A stretch of 64,000 nucleotides of DNA from Ascaphus truei (Eukaryota; Chordata; Amphibia; Anura; Ascaphidae): NCBI GenBank assembly GCA_036426205.1, contig CM071568.1, positions 217,928,654-217,992,653 on the forward strand, read 5' to 3'. This document shows positions 1-11,096 of the stretch, one piece after another. A program made the position numbers and the translations under genes. Numbering within the stretch: the first letter of the stretch is position 1; each line of letters starts with the position of its first letter. The notes under the pieces are model-generated. The model was not told where the DNA came from. It did not search any database and was given only the letters and a program-made list of their open reading frames with translations.

Positions 1-99
1 TGTTTCTAACTTGTTTTTTTAATGCTCAACAGGGTGGAGTTGCTGATATCACTCTCCCTCAACAAAGGAGTGTAAAGTCCTGTGCTGCGGGGAACCCAG

Positions 100-1180
100 C
101 TCTCGGCGCTCCCCTACCTTCTACCGCCGCCCCCCGAATCTCCGGCGGCGTTCCTCTGCCGTTGGCGTCACCCCCGCGGCTGCTCTCCCTCTTCCGGGTT
201 GCGAGCTTCACAATTACAGGGGCGTGTGGACCCAGGCAATTCATACCCGGCATCCTGAATGTAGTCCCGCCTCCTCCTTGCAGGCCTGCGCACTAGCGCG
301 CTCCCCAGCCCCAGGTCTACCTTGGCCAGCCCCCAGGCCCCTCTCCCCTATCAGGATGAATCCCTGGACCGCACCTCCGCTCCTCCCTTGATAGGCTTCT
401 GCCCACTATTTAGCTCTGTCTCCCCATTCTCCCAGTGCTCTGCATAGCTACTGTACTTTGGTGCTGTCTGCTTCTGCTTGGCTCTCTTGTTTTTTCAGCC
501 CCTGTTCCGGTCCCCGGATTCTCTGCTGACCTCCCTGGATTTTGACCTTGGCTTTGGATACTCGACCACGCTGCTTTTTGGACCCCCCGGACCTGGCTTA
601 CCGACTCTCTTCCACGCTGTCTTCTATATCCCTTGGACTTGGCAAACGGACCTTCGACGACATAGCTCTCTCATCTCCACGACCTTAGCTTACAAACTCT
701 CTACGACGCAACCATCTCTACTCCTTGACCATTGGCTTACGGACTCGACCATTCTACGTCGGATTTGGCAAGTACCTAATTACACCTATTTTTCTCCCGG
801 GACCAGCTTCGCTACTTACCACACTTCGGTCGCGCCCCCGCCTGCTGTTAGGTGCATGGTGTTCTTCCGTTCCACCTCAGTACCTCATCTCATCTGGTTT
901 GCGGGCAGGCCGAGCGTTACATTATGCATAGCCCATCAGACCCAGACCCCCCTGAGGTGGAAGATACCTTGACCACTATCTCCAAAAACTTTACCTTTCT
1001 GGATAATCAGGTCACCGCCCTTAACCAGCAGGTTGCTACCTTGTCCTCTCAAATGCCCCAGGCTGATACTACAGTCAGTTAGATGCATCAGATACTAGTC
1101 AGTTGTTAGGTGCGTGGTGTTCTTCCGTTCCACCTCAGTACCGGGGTCTCGTCTGGTTTGCGGGCTGGCTGAGCATTACA
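100..1180 (+). mobile_element. Probable LTR-retrotransposon 5' region with the start of a gag-like reading frame
   Basis: A GC-rich leader is followed by a pyrimidine-rich stretch with recurrent CTTGGC/ACGGAC phrases and then a short open frame. From about 924 that frame encodes an acidic leader and a heptad-like segment with repeated V/L spacing (residues about 35-70 of the frame ending at 1082), as in the N-terminal coiled coils of some Gypsy Gag proteins. The frame stops after a few dozen codons, so no full gene is present. A 70-base phrase at 851-925 recurs at 1109-1180. No terminal repeat partner or primer site is visible in the window, so the assignment rests on composition and style. 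It could also be ordinary unique sequence. Confidence 0.33.
851..1180 (+). repeat. Direct repeat of about 70 bp, offset 258 bp
   Basis: The phrase GGTGCATGGTGTTCTTCCG at 851 is repeated at 1109 (GGTGCGTGG...) and both run on to a GGTTTGCGGGC..GGC.GAGC.TTAC ending. The two copies differ by several substitutions and a few bases of length, so this is an old short tandem duplication within the putative retroelement leader. Confidence 0.75.
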
Positions 1181-2089
1181 AGGAGAGATCGCTTTCTCAC
1201 AATGGAGGAGAATGAAAATTAAAGCCCTTCAAAGTATCAGAATAGAGACTCAAACCCAGTCCTAGCCCAGGAGTCTCAGCAATCCCAGTCCTGGAGTCTT
1301 AGCTTAAGAAGACCTGTGCTTATCTCTGCCTCCCTTCCAGTGGACTTCACAGGTAGGGTGGATGCAGTAATTCCCAATTTGGATTATTTTAATGTTATCT
1401 CTCTTATTTAGTGCAAAGTATATTCCAGTTACAGTGCACTTGTTAACTATCGCTTTCTTTGAATCTTTGTTAATGTGGTTCTCTTTTTCCTACAGTATTT
1501 GTTCCTTAAAACAATGGAATTCCATTATCAGTGATTAAACCTGCATAAAAAAATCAACTCCTACAACAGCCACCATTGTAATATCTAGAATAGCAAACGT
1601 GACACATGACTTGGCATTGTGACTGCACTTTACACAGAAAATACTCCTGATTTAAGCGCACAAAGTCAGAGAGGTAGAGAAAATATAATCAAAATCCATT
1701 GTAATCTTTATTATGAATCTGATGTCAGATTTTAGCAAGATAAAAAAAAATATACGGCTTACCTCAAAAAAATAATTGGAGTGTGTTGTCATTACTGGCA
1801 GCCAGGTCGTATGATTATTTTTCATAATTAATGATAATAACTTCAAATCATGTTTTTTTCATTATTTACAATTTAACATAAATTGAATTTATTGTTTTTT
1901 TCTTCTTTTATCTTTACTAATGCCAGGAGCAGGTTGATGAGGACGTTCCTAGGCTTATTGCCCTGGGACAGTAGGTACGGAAAATAAATAAGTGAGGGGA
2001 AAAGCGCAACCAGAAATGCAGGAGAATTCCCCTCAAGGTGCATAAGAGGGGATGCGGTCAGACACAGTAAAAATAAATATGAAACAAAG
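1181..2089. other. No recognisable gene; AT-rich intergenic sequence
   Basis: Both strands are full of stops, homopolymers and AT-rich runs. I recognise no protein motif, RNA gene or repeat family here. Confidence 0.5.
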
Positions 2090-3400
2090 ACTCCCGCTCG
2101 TCACCAGAGGTGCAAGTTTGAATAACTCTCCAACTGAGATTCCCAGTGGGCTGTGGAAATTACTCTGAATATAGGTCCCTCCAATGGGACCTCTCACCCA
2201 TGTGGGCTGCTAGTACCTGCCTCCAGATGGTATTGGGGCAAGTGATGAGGGCAAGGTATGGATCACAGACTGTGTATTGGCATTCAACAGATAGATGCTG
2301 AGGACATATCCTCCAACCGCTGAGGTTAGGTCGAGAGAGCCTGAGGGGATTGTCGTGGTTTTGGTCATACGCAAACATCCGGAGAGGTGGGGGTGAAAGG
2401 TGGGCATGGCCTTCCTGTCTGCAATACCCCCGCAATGAAGGGGCATGTGTTGGGGGAAATGACATACTTAAACCCTTGGACTGCGAAAGATGTGGGCAAT
2501 AGGCACATCCTTATGGGGTGTGAGCACCTCTGCCTCTATCCAGTAGTACATAGTACAGAAGGTCCCAGATCAGAAAGATATTATCATAAATGGTCCAGTA
2601 TAGGACCGTATGAGACTGTCCAAAAAGTCAGGGGAGCAGGGGACTCTACCCAAAGATAGGAGAAAAAAACACTACATAGAACAGTATTGTCAATACACTA
2701 GTGTAACTCTTATGCTCACCACAAGCCAGGGCTGGACCATGGGGCTGAGGTGGGGATGGGAAAACACCAACCTTAGACCATGAAGCCGGGTCCGGGTTGT
2801 GTAGTCCGTAGTCGTTGGTATTGGGTCAGGGTTGGAGAAAGCAGCGTAGTCCGTAGGCAAACCGGGGTAAAGGTAGCGGCACAGGAGCAAGGTCGAGGTC
2901 ACATGCAAAATTTGGCAACGGGAAAACTCCAGCGAGGGTGCTTCAGCGTAGGTGCTGCAGCACGACGGGGAAATAGGAGACACAGGAACACAAAGCTTAT
3001 GCACAGAGGCTTCAGCACAGGAACAATCTCCGCTTGGAGGAGGCTAAGAACCAGAAGCCACAGCGCTGGGGATCCAGTGCTTCAGCACGGGAAGACAGGA
3101 AAAGGCAGAGGGAGAAAATGGTGAAGGCACAAGGAGGCCAAGCCAGACCAAACAGAGTCGTCTGTGGCAAGCACAGTTACTTGCAGCAGGAATTATATTC
3201 AGCAACTTTCTGTGGGGAAAGGCAGATGTTAAGTAGCACTGGAAGCCAATCAGGCCAGAGCTGCACAGGAGGCAGCAAGAAGCAGGTGATACTAGATTGC
3301 ACGTTCAGGGAGGGTTTGTCTGGAAACTCTATAGCTATGTAAGGATAAGTTCCAGCCAACCCAGGAGCAGATTCCTTACACCTAATGTCTAAACAGCATG
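2090..3400 (-). other. Possible retroelement leader or LTR remnant
   Basis: The stretch 2780-3370 contains recurrent GTAGTCCGTAGTC / GTAGTCCGTAGGCAAACC phrases and many CAG/AGCAGG runs. That style resembles LTR and leader sequence of amphibian Gypsy elements, and a clear minus-strand Gypsy reverse transcriptase fragment lies just beyond at 3720-4082. No open frame here has recognisable protein motifs. Function is not assignable from sequence alone. Confidence 0.25.
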
Positions 3401-3719
3401 TAATTCTTCAATTGTTATACTCACAATTGAGTAACAAAATCAAGCATATTGTAATCAGTGGCAATGCAGTAGATGTGGTGTCCAATGGTCCCGGTGATAC
3501 CAGAAAAGAAAGAAGTATAATAGTGCAGACTGAATTTGTAAAAAATACAGCTTTATAAACATAAAAAACCCTCCAGAAACCAGGCTTACGTAATAAAAGC
3601 TATTTTAAGCATAGGGACAGAATAAACAGTAACTCCCACAGGTCAGGTGAGCTATGATCTCACCGCTCCTCACTGGTTTGTTGCATCTGGCGGCGTCACT
3701 TCCGTTTCCTGTTCCAGCC

Positions 3720-4082
3720 GCCTGGCAAACGAAGTAGACGAGGCACTTACAGGGTTTCATATCCCAATGGTCTTCTCCATCAGCCGCTGGAAAGTTGCTG
3801 GGGCACCGCAAATGCCTTGGGGCATTCGGGTAAACTGATAAAAGCCAAAGGGGCAGACGAACGCCGTCGTCTCCTGGTCTTCGGAGCTCATTGGTACCTG
3901 GTAGTACCCAGATCTCGGGTCCAACACACTGAACCACTGGCTTCCGGTCAGTGCATGAAGAATCTCTTCGATCTGTGGCAGAGTATACTGGTCGGGGACG
4001 GTACACCGGTTCAGTGTCCAGTCCTCTACTCACAGGCGGTCGGATCCATTTTTCTTGCGAACTACTACAATGTAGTTTACTT
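3720..4082 (-). pseudogene. Ty3/Gypsy reverse transcriptase fragment
   Basis: Read on the minus strand this piece matches the fingers-palm start of a Gypsy reverse transcriptase, the enzyme that copies LTR-retrotransposon RNA into DNA. In order one sees VVVRKKNGSDR, then a NRCTVPDQYTLPQI block, then FSVLD.RSGYYQVPM, then ETTAFVCPF. The conserved Asp of the first catalytic block (the D in VLD) is present. A stop interrupts the frame after the GSDR block. Near 3850 a one-base insertion shifts the frame just before the GFYQF-type motif, so the remainder continues in another frame. The YxDD motif and the rest of pol are missing. It is a dead fragment. Confidence 0.85.
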
Positions 4083-4740
4083 GTTTGTTTAGAACTTTTT
4101 CTCCAATGTAATTTGTATTTTTATTTAGTTAGATGTCATTTTGAGTGGTGTTTTAAATAGTTTATTTCAGGGGGGTTGCTTTTTAATAGTGGCTTCTTTT
4201 TGGTAGTTAGATTTTGGCTGGTGGTGTTACTTTGACCTTGCATTTAATTCAGAATTGTTTGGTTTCGGATTTTAATAGTGAATTGTGTAATTGATTTTGG
4301 ATTGTATTAATTGATGGTAATTTATTTTGGTTTACTTCTTGCTTTGTTTTTATTTTCTTATTGTTTGGATGGCATTGTATATTGTTTGTAATTGTTTCTA
4401 TTAGTTTGAACATTGATTGGCATAGTGTTACATGATGCACAGATTATTTGCATCATGTATACACTGTATCGTACAATTGATTGATTGGCATTTGTTAGAT
4501 ATTAATTGGCTACGTGATGTTTTGATTTTGCTTTGCTATGTGATGTTTTGATTTTGTTATGTGGTGTTTTGATTTAGAGATGTGCTGTGTTTGATTTTGC
4601 AATGTGATCTTTTTATTTTGGCCTGTTTTTGAAATCATTAACCATTTCTTTGTATATGGGCATGATGAAGCCACTGTACAAATGAATGGGTGAAGGGTGG
4701 GGGTAGTTGCCTGGGGAGGGTGGTTAGGCCTCATGGGTGG
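4083..4740. other. T-rich stretch with repeated GTGATGTTTTGATTTTG phrases
   Basis: Between 4513 and 4610 the phrase (T)GTGATGTTTTGATTTTG recurs about four times with variation, a short degenerate minisatellite. The rest is TG/T-rich sequence without coding potential. Confidence 0.45.
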
Positions 4741-4749
4741 GTATCGGGG

Positions 4750-6465
4750 CAGGGTGGGTTAACCCTTTAATTACTTCGCGTTTTTTAACCAATAAGGTAA
4801 TTAAGTGGTTAGGGGACATTAGAATGTATTTGCAATGTATTTTTGTGGCAACGGTGGACAGAGAGCTGCTTATCCTGATGAGGACATCCCTCATATTACT
4901 GTGGTAAGTAGAACTGTATTTATTTACTTTATTTATGCTGGTTTGTGTGTAATAATTGACAAATAAGCTATTATCCATATCTGGATAATAGTTATTTTAC
5001 AAATTACTGTATTGTATGGGTTTTGTGGTGGTGGTGGTGGTGGTGGTGGTAGTGGGCGGGGGGGGGGGGTATTGATTTATTTAAATGTAGGACATGTTTT
5101 ATTTTTTTTTACATACAGGGTTGGTACCTTACGTCTGCGGGGACCTATGGAGACTACCTGAGGACCCCGGATGCCCACAGGTACCATCTGCGGACCCTTG
5201 GGGGACACTGTGTTGAAGAACCAGGGGCCCCACAGCTGTGGGGGCACCACGGACCTGCAAGGACCACCTGAGGGCCCAAGACCCCCCTGGGAACTAACTG
5301 AGGGCCCCAGACACCTGTGGGGTTGACCCAGGGACCACCAGACACTCGAGGGCCCACCCGTGGACCCCATTATGGCACACGGTCACTTGCTGGGACCACC
5401 TGGAGGCCAACGGCACATAGCAGGGACCACCTGGAGACCCCCAGACACCTGTGGGCACCCCCCTCTGGTGCACTGTGGGGCCTGCAGACACCCGTCAGGA
5501 CCACAGGGGACTACCGAAGCCAAGGGGTATTAAGCCTGTATGTAAAACAATAAATCATGTTTTTATGGGGGGCACAGGGGGTGGGTGGTGTATTGTTTAT
5601 TAAATATGGTAATGTTTATTGTGGGGCCTAGGAGGTGGGTAGTGGGGCTGTTTTGTGTAGTGTTTTTATTGTGGGTAGTGGGTGTGGGTGAAGGGGGTAT
5701 TGTCCCAAAAGGTGAGTGGGTAGGCCTCCCGGGTGGGTAGTGGGGGAGGGTGGTTAGGCCTCCCGGGTGGGTAGTGGGTGAGGGTGGGTTAACCCCTTCA
5801 TTACTCTAGCGGTTTCTAACCACTAAGGTGATTAATGGGTTTAGGGGACATTAGATTGGCTATTTTGATTCTTGAGTATATTTTGCAGCTCCGGAGGGCA
5901 CGGACAGGGTGAGGATGAGGATGGCCTTCATCGTGGTTGCCTGGCAGGGGTGAGTGCAATATGTATTTATTTTATTTATTCTGCTTATTGTATTTTAAAT
6001 GGGTAAATGCATTATTATCCATATGTGGATAATAGTAATTTTGCCCAATTACTGTACTGTATGTGTTCGGGGCCGGGAAGGGGGGGGGTGTATTATTTAA
6101 AAGTATTTATGTATTTTTTGGGGGGGAGGCACTGAATTGGTACTGCAGGCAAGCAGGGACCCCCGGGCACCTGCAGGGACCACTCGAGGGCCACCGCTGG
6201 CCTGTAGTATCATTCCTGTGCATAAAAAAAATCTATTGTATATTAGGGGGATATAGGGGTTGCTGGGGGCATGAGGGGGGTGGTGTATTTGATATAGTAA
6301 TGTTTATTGAGTGCCTAGGAGGTGGGCAGCGGGGCTGTAGTGTGTATTGTTTTTATTGTGGGTAGTGGGGGTGGGTGAAGGGGGTATTTGGCCCTTGGTG
6401 GGTGTTTAGACCTTGCGGGTGGGTAGCGGGAGGGGTTAACCCCTTCATTACCTTAGCGGTATTAA
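4750..6465 (+). repeat. Diverged tandem family with GGGTTAACCCCTTCATTAC headers
   Basis: A header reading GGTTAACCC.TT.ATTAC...TAACCA.TAAGGT.ATTAA..GG...AGGGGACATTAG occurs at 4757 and 5787, and a shortened one at 6434. Each unit then holds a palindromic TTATCCATATGTGGATAATA phrase (4972, 6015), a TACTGTACTGTATG phrase and a GGGACC-rich block (5130-5520, 6160-6210). Parallel phrases TAATGTTTATTG.G..CCTAGGAGGTGGG lie at 5610 and 6299. Related sequence is found again at 49030-49460. The units differ in length (about 1,030 and 645 bp), so this is an old family rather than a young satellite. Confidence 0.7.
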
Positions 6466-6535
6466 ATAAATGAGTACTGTAGTATTAGGTGATACTTTTT
6501 TAATTTCGACTAACAATTGATATCTCAGGACAAGC

Positions 6536-6562
6536 TTTCAAGAGTTTTACTCTCTTCCTCAG
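6536..6562 (-). ncRNA. Hammerhead-like core (CTGAGGA...GAAAG)
   Basis: On the minus strand CTGAGGA is followed by an AGAG/CTCT hairpin and GAAAG. This satisfies the C3-A9 and G12-A14 core pattern of a hammerhead, but I find no pairing partner for stem I, so catalysis is not supported. It sits in a repeat that continues towards lower coordinates through a ATATCAATTGTTAGTCG phrase. Confidence 0.45.
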
Positions 6563-6699
6563 GTCAGCAATACTGATTTACTGTACAAAGGATACTATGG
6601 CTAAAACAGAGATTAGGAAAGGAGAAAGAAAAAACAGAGATGTAGATAAGGTTGGGTGAGAAAGGGCACCCCACTCGTAAGAATGAATAGTAGGTGCAT

Positions 6700-6842
6700 G
6701 TCCCATAAAAAGTGTATAGAATAACGATACCACGAAACACAAAATCAGGAGACAGCACTCAGGCATAAGCAGGTGAAAGACATGTATTGGTAACAAGGCA
6801 CAAAATATCAATGTTTCAGTCCCCAAAAGGGACTTTCCTCAG
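6700..6842 (-). ncRNA. PLE-type 3' module with a hammerhead-like core at 6814-6842
   Basis: The minus strand reads CTGAGGA, a perfect 6-bp hairpin (AGTCCC loop GGGACT) and GAAAC. Beyond it comes the GACAGCACTC phrase also seen next to (TA)n tracts at 62339-62474 and 63360-63480. The core nucleotides agree with a hammerhead. Stem I pairing and the cleavage-site trinucleotide are not evident. Confidence 0.55.
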
Positions 6843-8329
6843 GGTGGTGCAGTGAGGGAATGACGGTGAATGGACTTATATACCCCAAATCCCAAGTGTA
6901 GGCAATCACATAAATGACCCCAACACAATTAAAATAGTCAAAAACCTGCCAAGCCTGAGCCCCGAGCAATCTCTATAGGGCTGCTACAGCCATTTTGAAG
7001 AATTACATAGGTCATTTTGAAAAAGTCCCACACATGCGCAATAGTCGTCAGTCCTGATGGATCCCCTGTATGTAGCCTCTGGGGTTGCTAGGCACCCTGG
7101 AAGAAGGGGGTAGGATGGTCCGTGGTTCACAGCAACTTCAGCAGCCAACGCATGGATGTCTAAAAAAACTTTATTGATCACTAGCAGCAAACATCAGGCA
7201 ACCACTCTAACATATTTCGTCCAGTCAGGCTACCTGACTGCAGCGTAGGTGGTTGTCGTGGTAAACCGGAAGAGCACAGGCTTGCTACTATAGCCTTCAG
7301 TACCCAATCAGACAATGCGATCAGCTGTAAATGCCAAAAAACGGGGCTCTAGAGGCAAAGTGAAGAAAACATCCTTGTGTGTGAGACAGATGTGAGGGAA
7401 CATATATAAACATAGACAGATGATGTTGCTAGCAGAAATTTGAAATGCACAATAAAAAATGTGCAGGAAAAATGAGTAAATGTCAAACTTATGGAAAAAC
7501 TTGAAAAAAAGTTCAGTAAGGACTCCATTTCATCAGTGGCACCATTGGCAATTATGCTGCCAGGCATAATGCAGTCATTATTTGTCCATAAGTGTGGCCA
7601 TCTGTACCTCCCATAATGATGATTATGTGGTAATAAAATAGTCCCTAATAGATCATGAGCTCCTTGTGTCACTTGTGCTAATTTTTATCAAAATAACTGA
7701 AGCTACTTGTGGTACTGTGGATCAGTGATCGTAGTGTCCGTGGTGACATGGTCTTTTTCGTGAGACAATCCTCAAATTTTATATCATTCAATCGGACAGT
7801 TCAGTGTTCAGGATGACCGGTTGTCGGCCTGTGGTCACTTTGTTGGTAGTCCCTGTGGATAGCATCATATGGTGGTCATCCGAATGCTTGATCCTCAGAT
7901 CATGTGAAACAAGGTCCAGGATGACCTATCTTGTTGTAACCCAGTCTGCACTATGTTGACTCAGTCGGTAGTTGATCTGGCAGCTGTGTGGTATCTGGTG
8001 TCTGATGCTAGTGTGGTGGTTAATGCATCCCATTGTCCACTGCAGCAGTCATCCCTCTGGTTGAATTCAAAGGAAGTAGCTCAATTTGAAATTCTCATTG
8101 AGGCCTCTGGGACTGACTGTATTGAGGCTGAAGATCATCTTTGCTTCCAGTTGCATAAAAGCTTGTTCCGATCACCCCCTGGCTTGGGGCATGTGCCTGT
8201 AAGATGGGCATACAGTGTAAGGTTGCCAAGCCATGATGATTTTCCTTAAAATGCCTAGATCCAGGTTGGAACTTTAGATCCTATCTGCCTTCAGTGTCAA
8301 CCAGAGCCTTGCATATAAACTAGAGGATC

Positions 8330-8440
8330 GATGCAGGCAAATGCGTTCCTTTAGGCAGCGCAAAGTTTTGCCAACATAATATAGACCGCAGAGACATCGA
8401 ATACAATACACAACGAATCGTGATTCACAATTCATGTATT
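8330..8440 (-). pseudogene. PLE GIY-YIG endonuclease fragment
   Basis: The minus strand encodes a YCIRCLCGLYYVGKT block followed by LRCLKERI and a His. This is the first half of a GIY-YIG nuclease domain (catalytic Tyr, Tyr-Val-Gly, Arg in LKER). The second half is not recognisable. It is collinear with the reverse transcriptase upstream. Confidence 0.75.
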
Positions 8441-8710
8441 CTTTGATTTTGATCTGGTTCCCATTATGAGAATGGGAGAAAGTCTTACCCAGTATCAGGT
8501 ACTAGCAGTTTATACAACCATAACACTTGTGGACTCCCGCTGGTCTTTGAAACCAATTTGGTTTGGCAGCATATTTAAACACTGGATCCGTCTGGGTTAA
8601 AAAAAAGCCAACAAATTGCATCCTCTTCGGTAGCAAAAGCGTGGTGGTGTAATAAAATGATGTCCAATAACCTTGTCATTGTATAGTATGTGATAGTGTC
8701 TCAAAATGCT

Positions 8711-9705
8711 CTACTTAATGAAGCCTGATGCTGTACTGAATGTGCTAATAATATTAAAACTGTCATCTTTCCTAGATTTCGGTGAGGGTTTAAAGAGTGT
8801 GTCCCTGTTAAGTCCTCTGGCTTTGCCCAATGCTGTGTTAATTACTTGGGTGTCATATCCTCTTTCCTGGCAACTCTTCACCATGGCAAGTAGAGCCTGC
8901 TCCATGCCTTGTGGTTTGCTATTTATTCTTATCACTCTGAGAAATTGCGACTAGGGCAGACCCTTCTTAAGTGGTGATGGATGGTGACTACTGGCATCAA
9001 GTAATGTGTTTTTATCAGTTGGTTTGTGAAATATCCTGGTGGCTAATGACCCATTCTGTTTATAGACCACTGTATCTAGAAAAGTGACCTCTGTTTTGCT
9101 AAAGCTGGCAGTAAAACGCATAGTTGACAGTATTTGATTACGGTAATCGATGAAAAGGAGTAGCTCCGATTCTGTCCCACCCCAAATTAAGAAAATATCG
9201 TCAATATAGGTAGGAGACGATATGACCCGCATAAGATGTGTCATTGATGATGTGTGTCTGTTCATAATGTAAGCGTCTATAAATAAAATGGTGTAGGAAG
9301 GGGCCATGTTTGATCCCATGGCTGTGTCCATTAGCGTCAGATAGTATTTTATCTCAAATGTAAATACATTTTTCTGTAAAATAATTTCAGTGAGCAAAAG
9401 CAAAATCTCAGGCGGAGGGCCTGTGAAGTTATTATAATTGCTCAAGTGACTGGTAAATAAACTTGCTACATCCAGAGTAACCAGGATCATGTCATCAATG
9501 TTAGTGGCAATCCCCCCAAGTGGTTAAAAAATCAGTTGTATCTTTGATATATGACTAAATTTGTGTCACAATTGGCTGTAAATAACATTCCGTGAAATTG
9601 GATGCCAAAGTGAGCCCCTGGCAGATATGATTGGTCTGCCAGGTGGAATGGAAGTAGGTTTATGGATTTTAGGTAATATGTATATGACAGGAATTATGTA
9701 TATAT
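8711..9705 (-). pseudogene. PLE reverse transcriptase, broken
   Basis: Reading on the minus strand, LPKIHK and PPGRPIIS appear at about 9690-9630, a DVASLF block (motif A, catalytic Asp present) at about 9465, GTAMGSNMAPSY at about 9330, YIDDIFLIW (motif C, both Asp present) at about 9200, FLDT at about 9080, and the thumb signature NTLLDASSHHPSPLKKGLP at about 8960-9010. The thumb then continues in another frame to 8711. Stops and frame changes near 9500 and 8950 show it is not translatable as a whole. The catalytic Asp residues survive. Confidence 0.88.
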
Positions 9706-9758
9706 ATATAAATATATATATAAAGTAATAATTTTATATGCTATATGATGGAGGGTTT

Positions 9759-10190
9759 TTAGTCACCTTTTCACCCACCATAACTTAAATAATGTGTGGT
9801 GAAGACCTACTTATGTCTCAAGTTGCAAAGCCAGTACAACCAACCTCACACTGATGAGACCCACAAGGTTGAAACAGTCTGGCTGTGAGTGGGTTTATTG
9901 GCTTTTCATCTCATCCCAGACTATGTTTAAAAGCTGTGTTTAAAGCAGCATGCATTTGCTTAAGGGTGTAACTGTGTGCTCATTTGCATGTCATTTCCCA
10001 GAATCCCTTGCTGCAGTGGTAGCACTGTATGCTAGGAGATAATGGTGAAAAGCAGGGTTGCAGACCTGTCTAAGACATGCAGATGAGCATACAGTTATAT
10101 TTGCATATTTGCTTTCCTGTGGAGGGTTTTTGTCACTTTTTTTACTCACCATAACTTAACTCAGTATTATGGTTTAGCCTATCCCATAGC
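9759..10190 (+). repeat. Diverged copy of the hammerhead-bearing tandem repeat
   Basis: From TTTTTAGTCACC.TTTCACC at 9759, through a hammerhead-like motif at 9845-9889 and a TGCTCATTTGCATGTCATTTC block at 9977, to a second TTTTTGTCACTTTTTTTACTC start at 10127, this matches the 403-bp unit of 62531-63306. It therefore also shows the start of a second unit, so the family was tandem here too, but this copy is clearly older. Confidence 0.85.
9845..9889 (+). ncRNA. Type I hammerhead motif, probably inactive
   Basis: Stem I is CTCACA (9845-9850) with TGTGAG (9884-9889). The core is CTGATGA (9851-9857), stem II GACC/GGTT, then GAAA at 9871-9874 and C17 at 9883. Relative to the intact copies at 62.6 and 63.0 kb, stem I shows a compensatory pair change (C-G to T-A). 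The base that should be U16.1 is G, which breaks the conserved A15.1-U16.1 pair. I infer it folds but should cleave poorly or not at all. Confidence 0.72.
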
Positions 10191-10406
10191 CTCTGTGAAT
10201 TAGTATTTACAACACATATTAACACAACCTAAATACTACATTTTTGAATCAATACTACTAAATTACTCAATGTAATATGTAATATGAATTAGCTGATATA
10301 AATCAAACAGTAATATAGTAAAATCCAACAGTATAAACATACCATATTATTTGTATATTTAAACTAAGTAAAATCGAGTAACCATTTGTGGCATTGACGA
10401 TGTGTG

Positions 10407-10754
10407 TCCAAAAATACTATGTTCGTTTTGTTTACATTAAATGTGAACTTCAAATCCATGTCATTAAGATTAAAGGAATTTAATTTTTTCTCCAGGTCTG
10501 TGGGACGGCCATGGGCACCCGGTTTGCCCCCAGCTATGCTAACCTCTACATGGGTTTGTGGGAGGAACTCCATGTTTGGGGTGATGCGGATCTGGGGGCG
10601 GGCCTGGTGTTCTATGGCGGTACATAGACGATATTATTTTAATTTGGGATGGACCGATGGATCTTTTGGAGAAAAAATTAAATTCCTTTAATCTTAATGA
10701 CATGGATTTGAAGTTCACATTTAATGTAAACAAAACGAACATAGTGTTTTTGGA
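10407..10754. repeat. Foldback: 88-bp inverted repeat flanking a PLE RT core
   Basis: The arm 10407-10494 is nearly the exact reverse complement of 10667-10754, with a 172-bp loop between them. The right arm is the natural PLE coding sequence (plus strand). The left arm is the same sequence inverted. This could be a twin-priming or template-switch product of PLE insertion. Confidence 0.9.
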
Positions 10755-11064
10755 TCTAGAATTGGAGATTAGTGAGGACTACAAAATTATCACCAAAACA
10801 CATTTCAAACCAGTCGCCACAAATGGTTACTTACACAATAGAAGTAACCATTATAAGAAGTGGCTTGATAATATCCCCAGGGGCCAATTTCTCAGAGTCA
10901 GGAGGAATTGTTCTCTTGATTCTGATTTTTTGGCCCAGGGGGAACTGTTGGTCCATAAATTTATAGCCAAAGGTTATGACATTCATGTCATTCTTGAGAC
11001 ATTCAGACAGGTTGGTGCTTTGGATCGTATGGCTTTACATAGTAGTCAATTCAATCAGTGTTAT
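10496..11064 (+). pseudogene. PLE reverse transcriptase fragment (PLE-b)
   Basis: The plus strand encodes, in order, GTAMGTRFAPSYANLYMG (10503-10560), then after a one-base loss near 10617 RYIDDIILIWDG (10619-10655), then LKFTFNVN, FLDLELEI, KTHFKPV, and the thumb NIPRGQFLRVRRNCS (10875-10920) and KFIAKGYD. Motif C Asp-Asp is intact. The part upstream of GTAMG is replaced by the inverted arm at 10407-10494. The frame after 11064 runs into the terminal hammerhead-like module. No endonuclease domain follows. It is a broken copy with well-preserved residues, suggesting fairly recent insertion. Confidence 0.88.
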
Positions 11065-11067
11065 CCC

Positions 11068-11096
11068 CTGATGAAATTGCTGAGACGGATAGAAAT
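11068..11096 (+). ncRNA. Hammerhead-like core at the PLE-b end (copy A)
   Basis: CTGATGA at 11068 and GAAAT at 11092, with a longer, poorly paired hairpin between. The copy B counterpart reads GAAACGCG. This is probably the terminal module of PLE-b, and the damage in A removes the GAAAC match. Confidence 0.4.

Larger units (their letters stand above)
7200..9705 (-). mobile_element. Penelope-like element, 5'-truncated and decayed (PLE-a)
   Basis: A minus-strand PLE runs from reverse transcriptase (9705 down to 8711) through the linker to the GIY-YIG endonuclease (about 8440-8330) and a terminal module with a degenerate hammerhead-like core (7215-7245). PLEs insert by target-primed reverse transcription. 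The N-terminal part of the protein is absent, and frameshifts separate the pieces. The order RT, thumb, Cys linker, GIY-YIG is the usual one for endonuclease-bearing PLEs of the Neptune/Penelope type. Confidence 0.82.
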
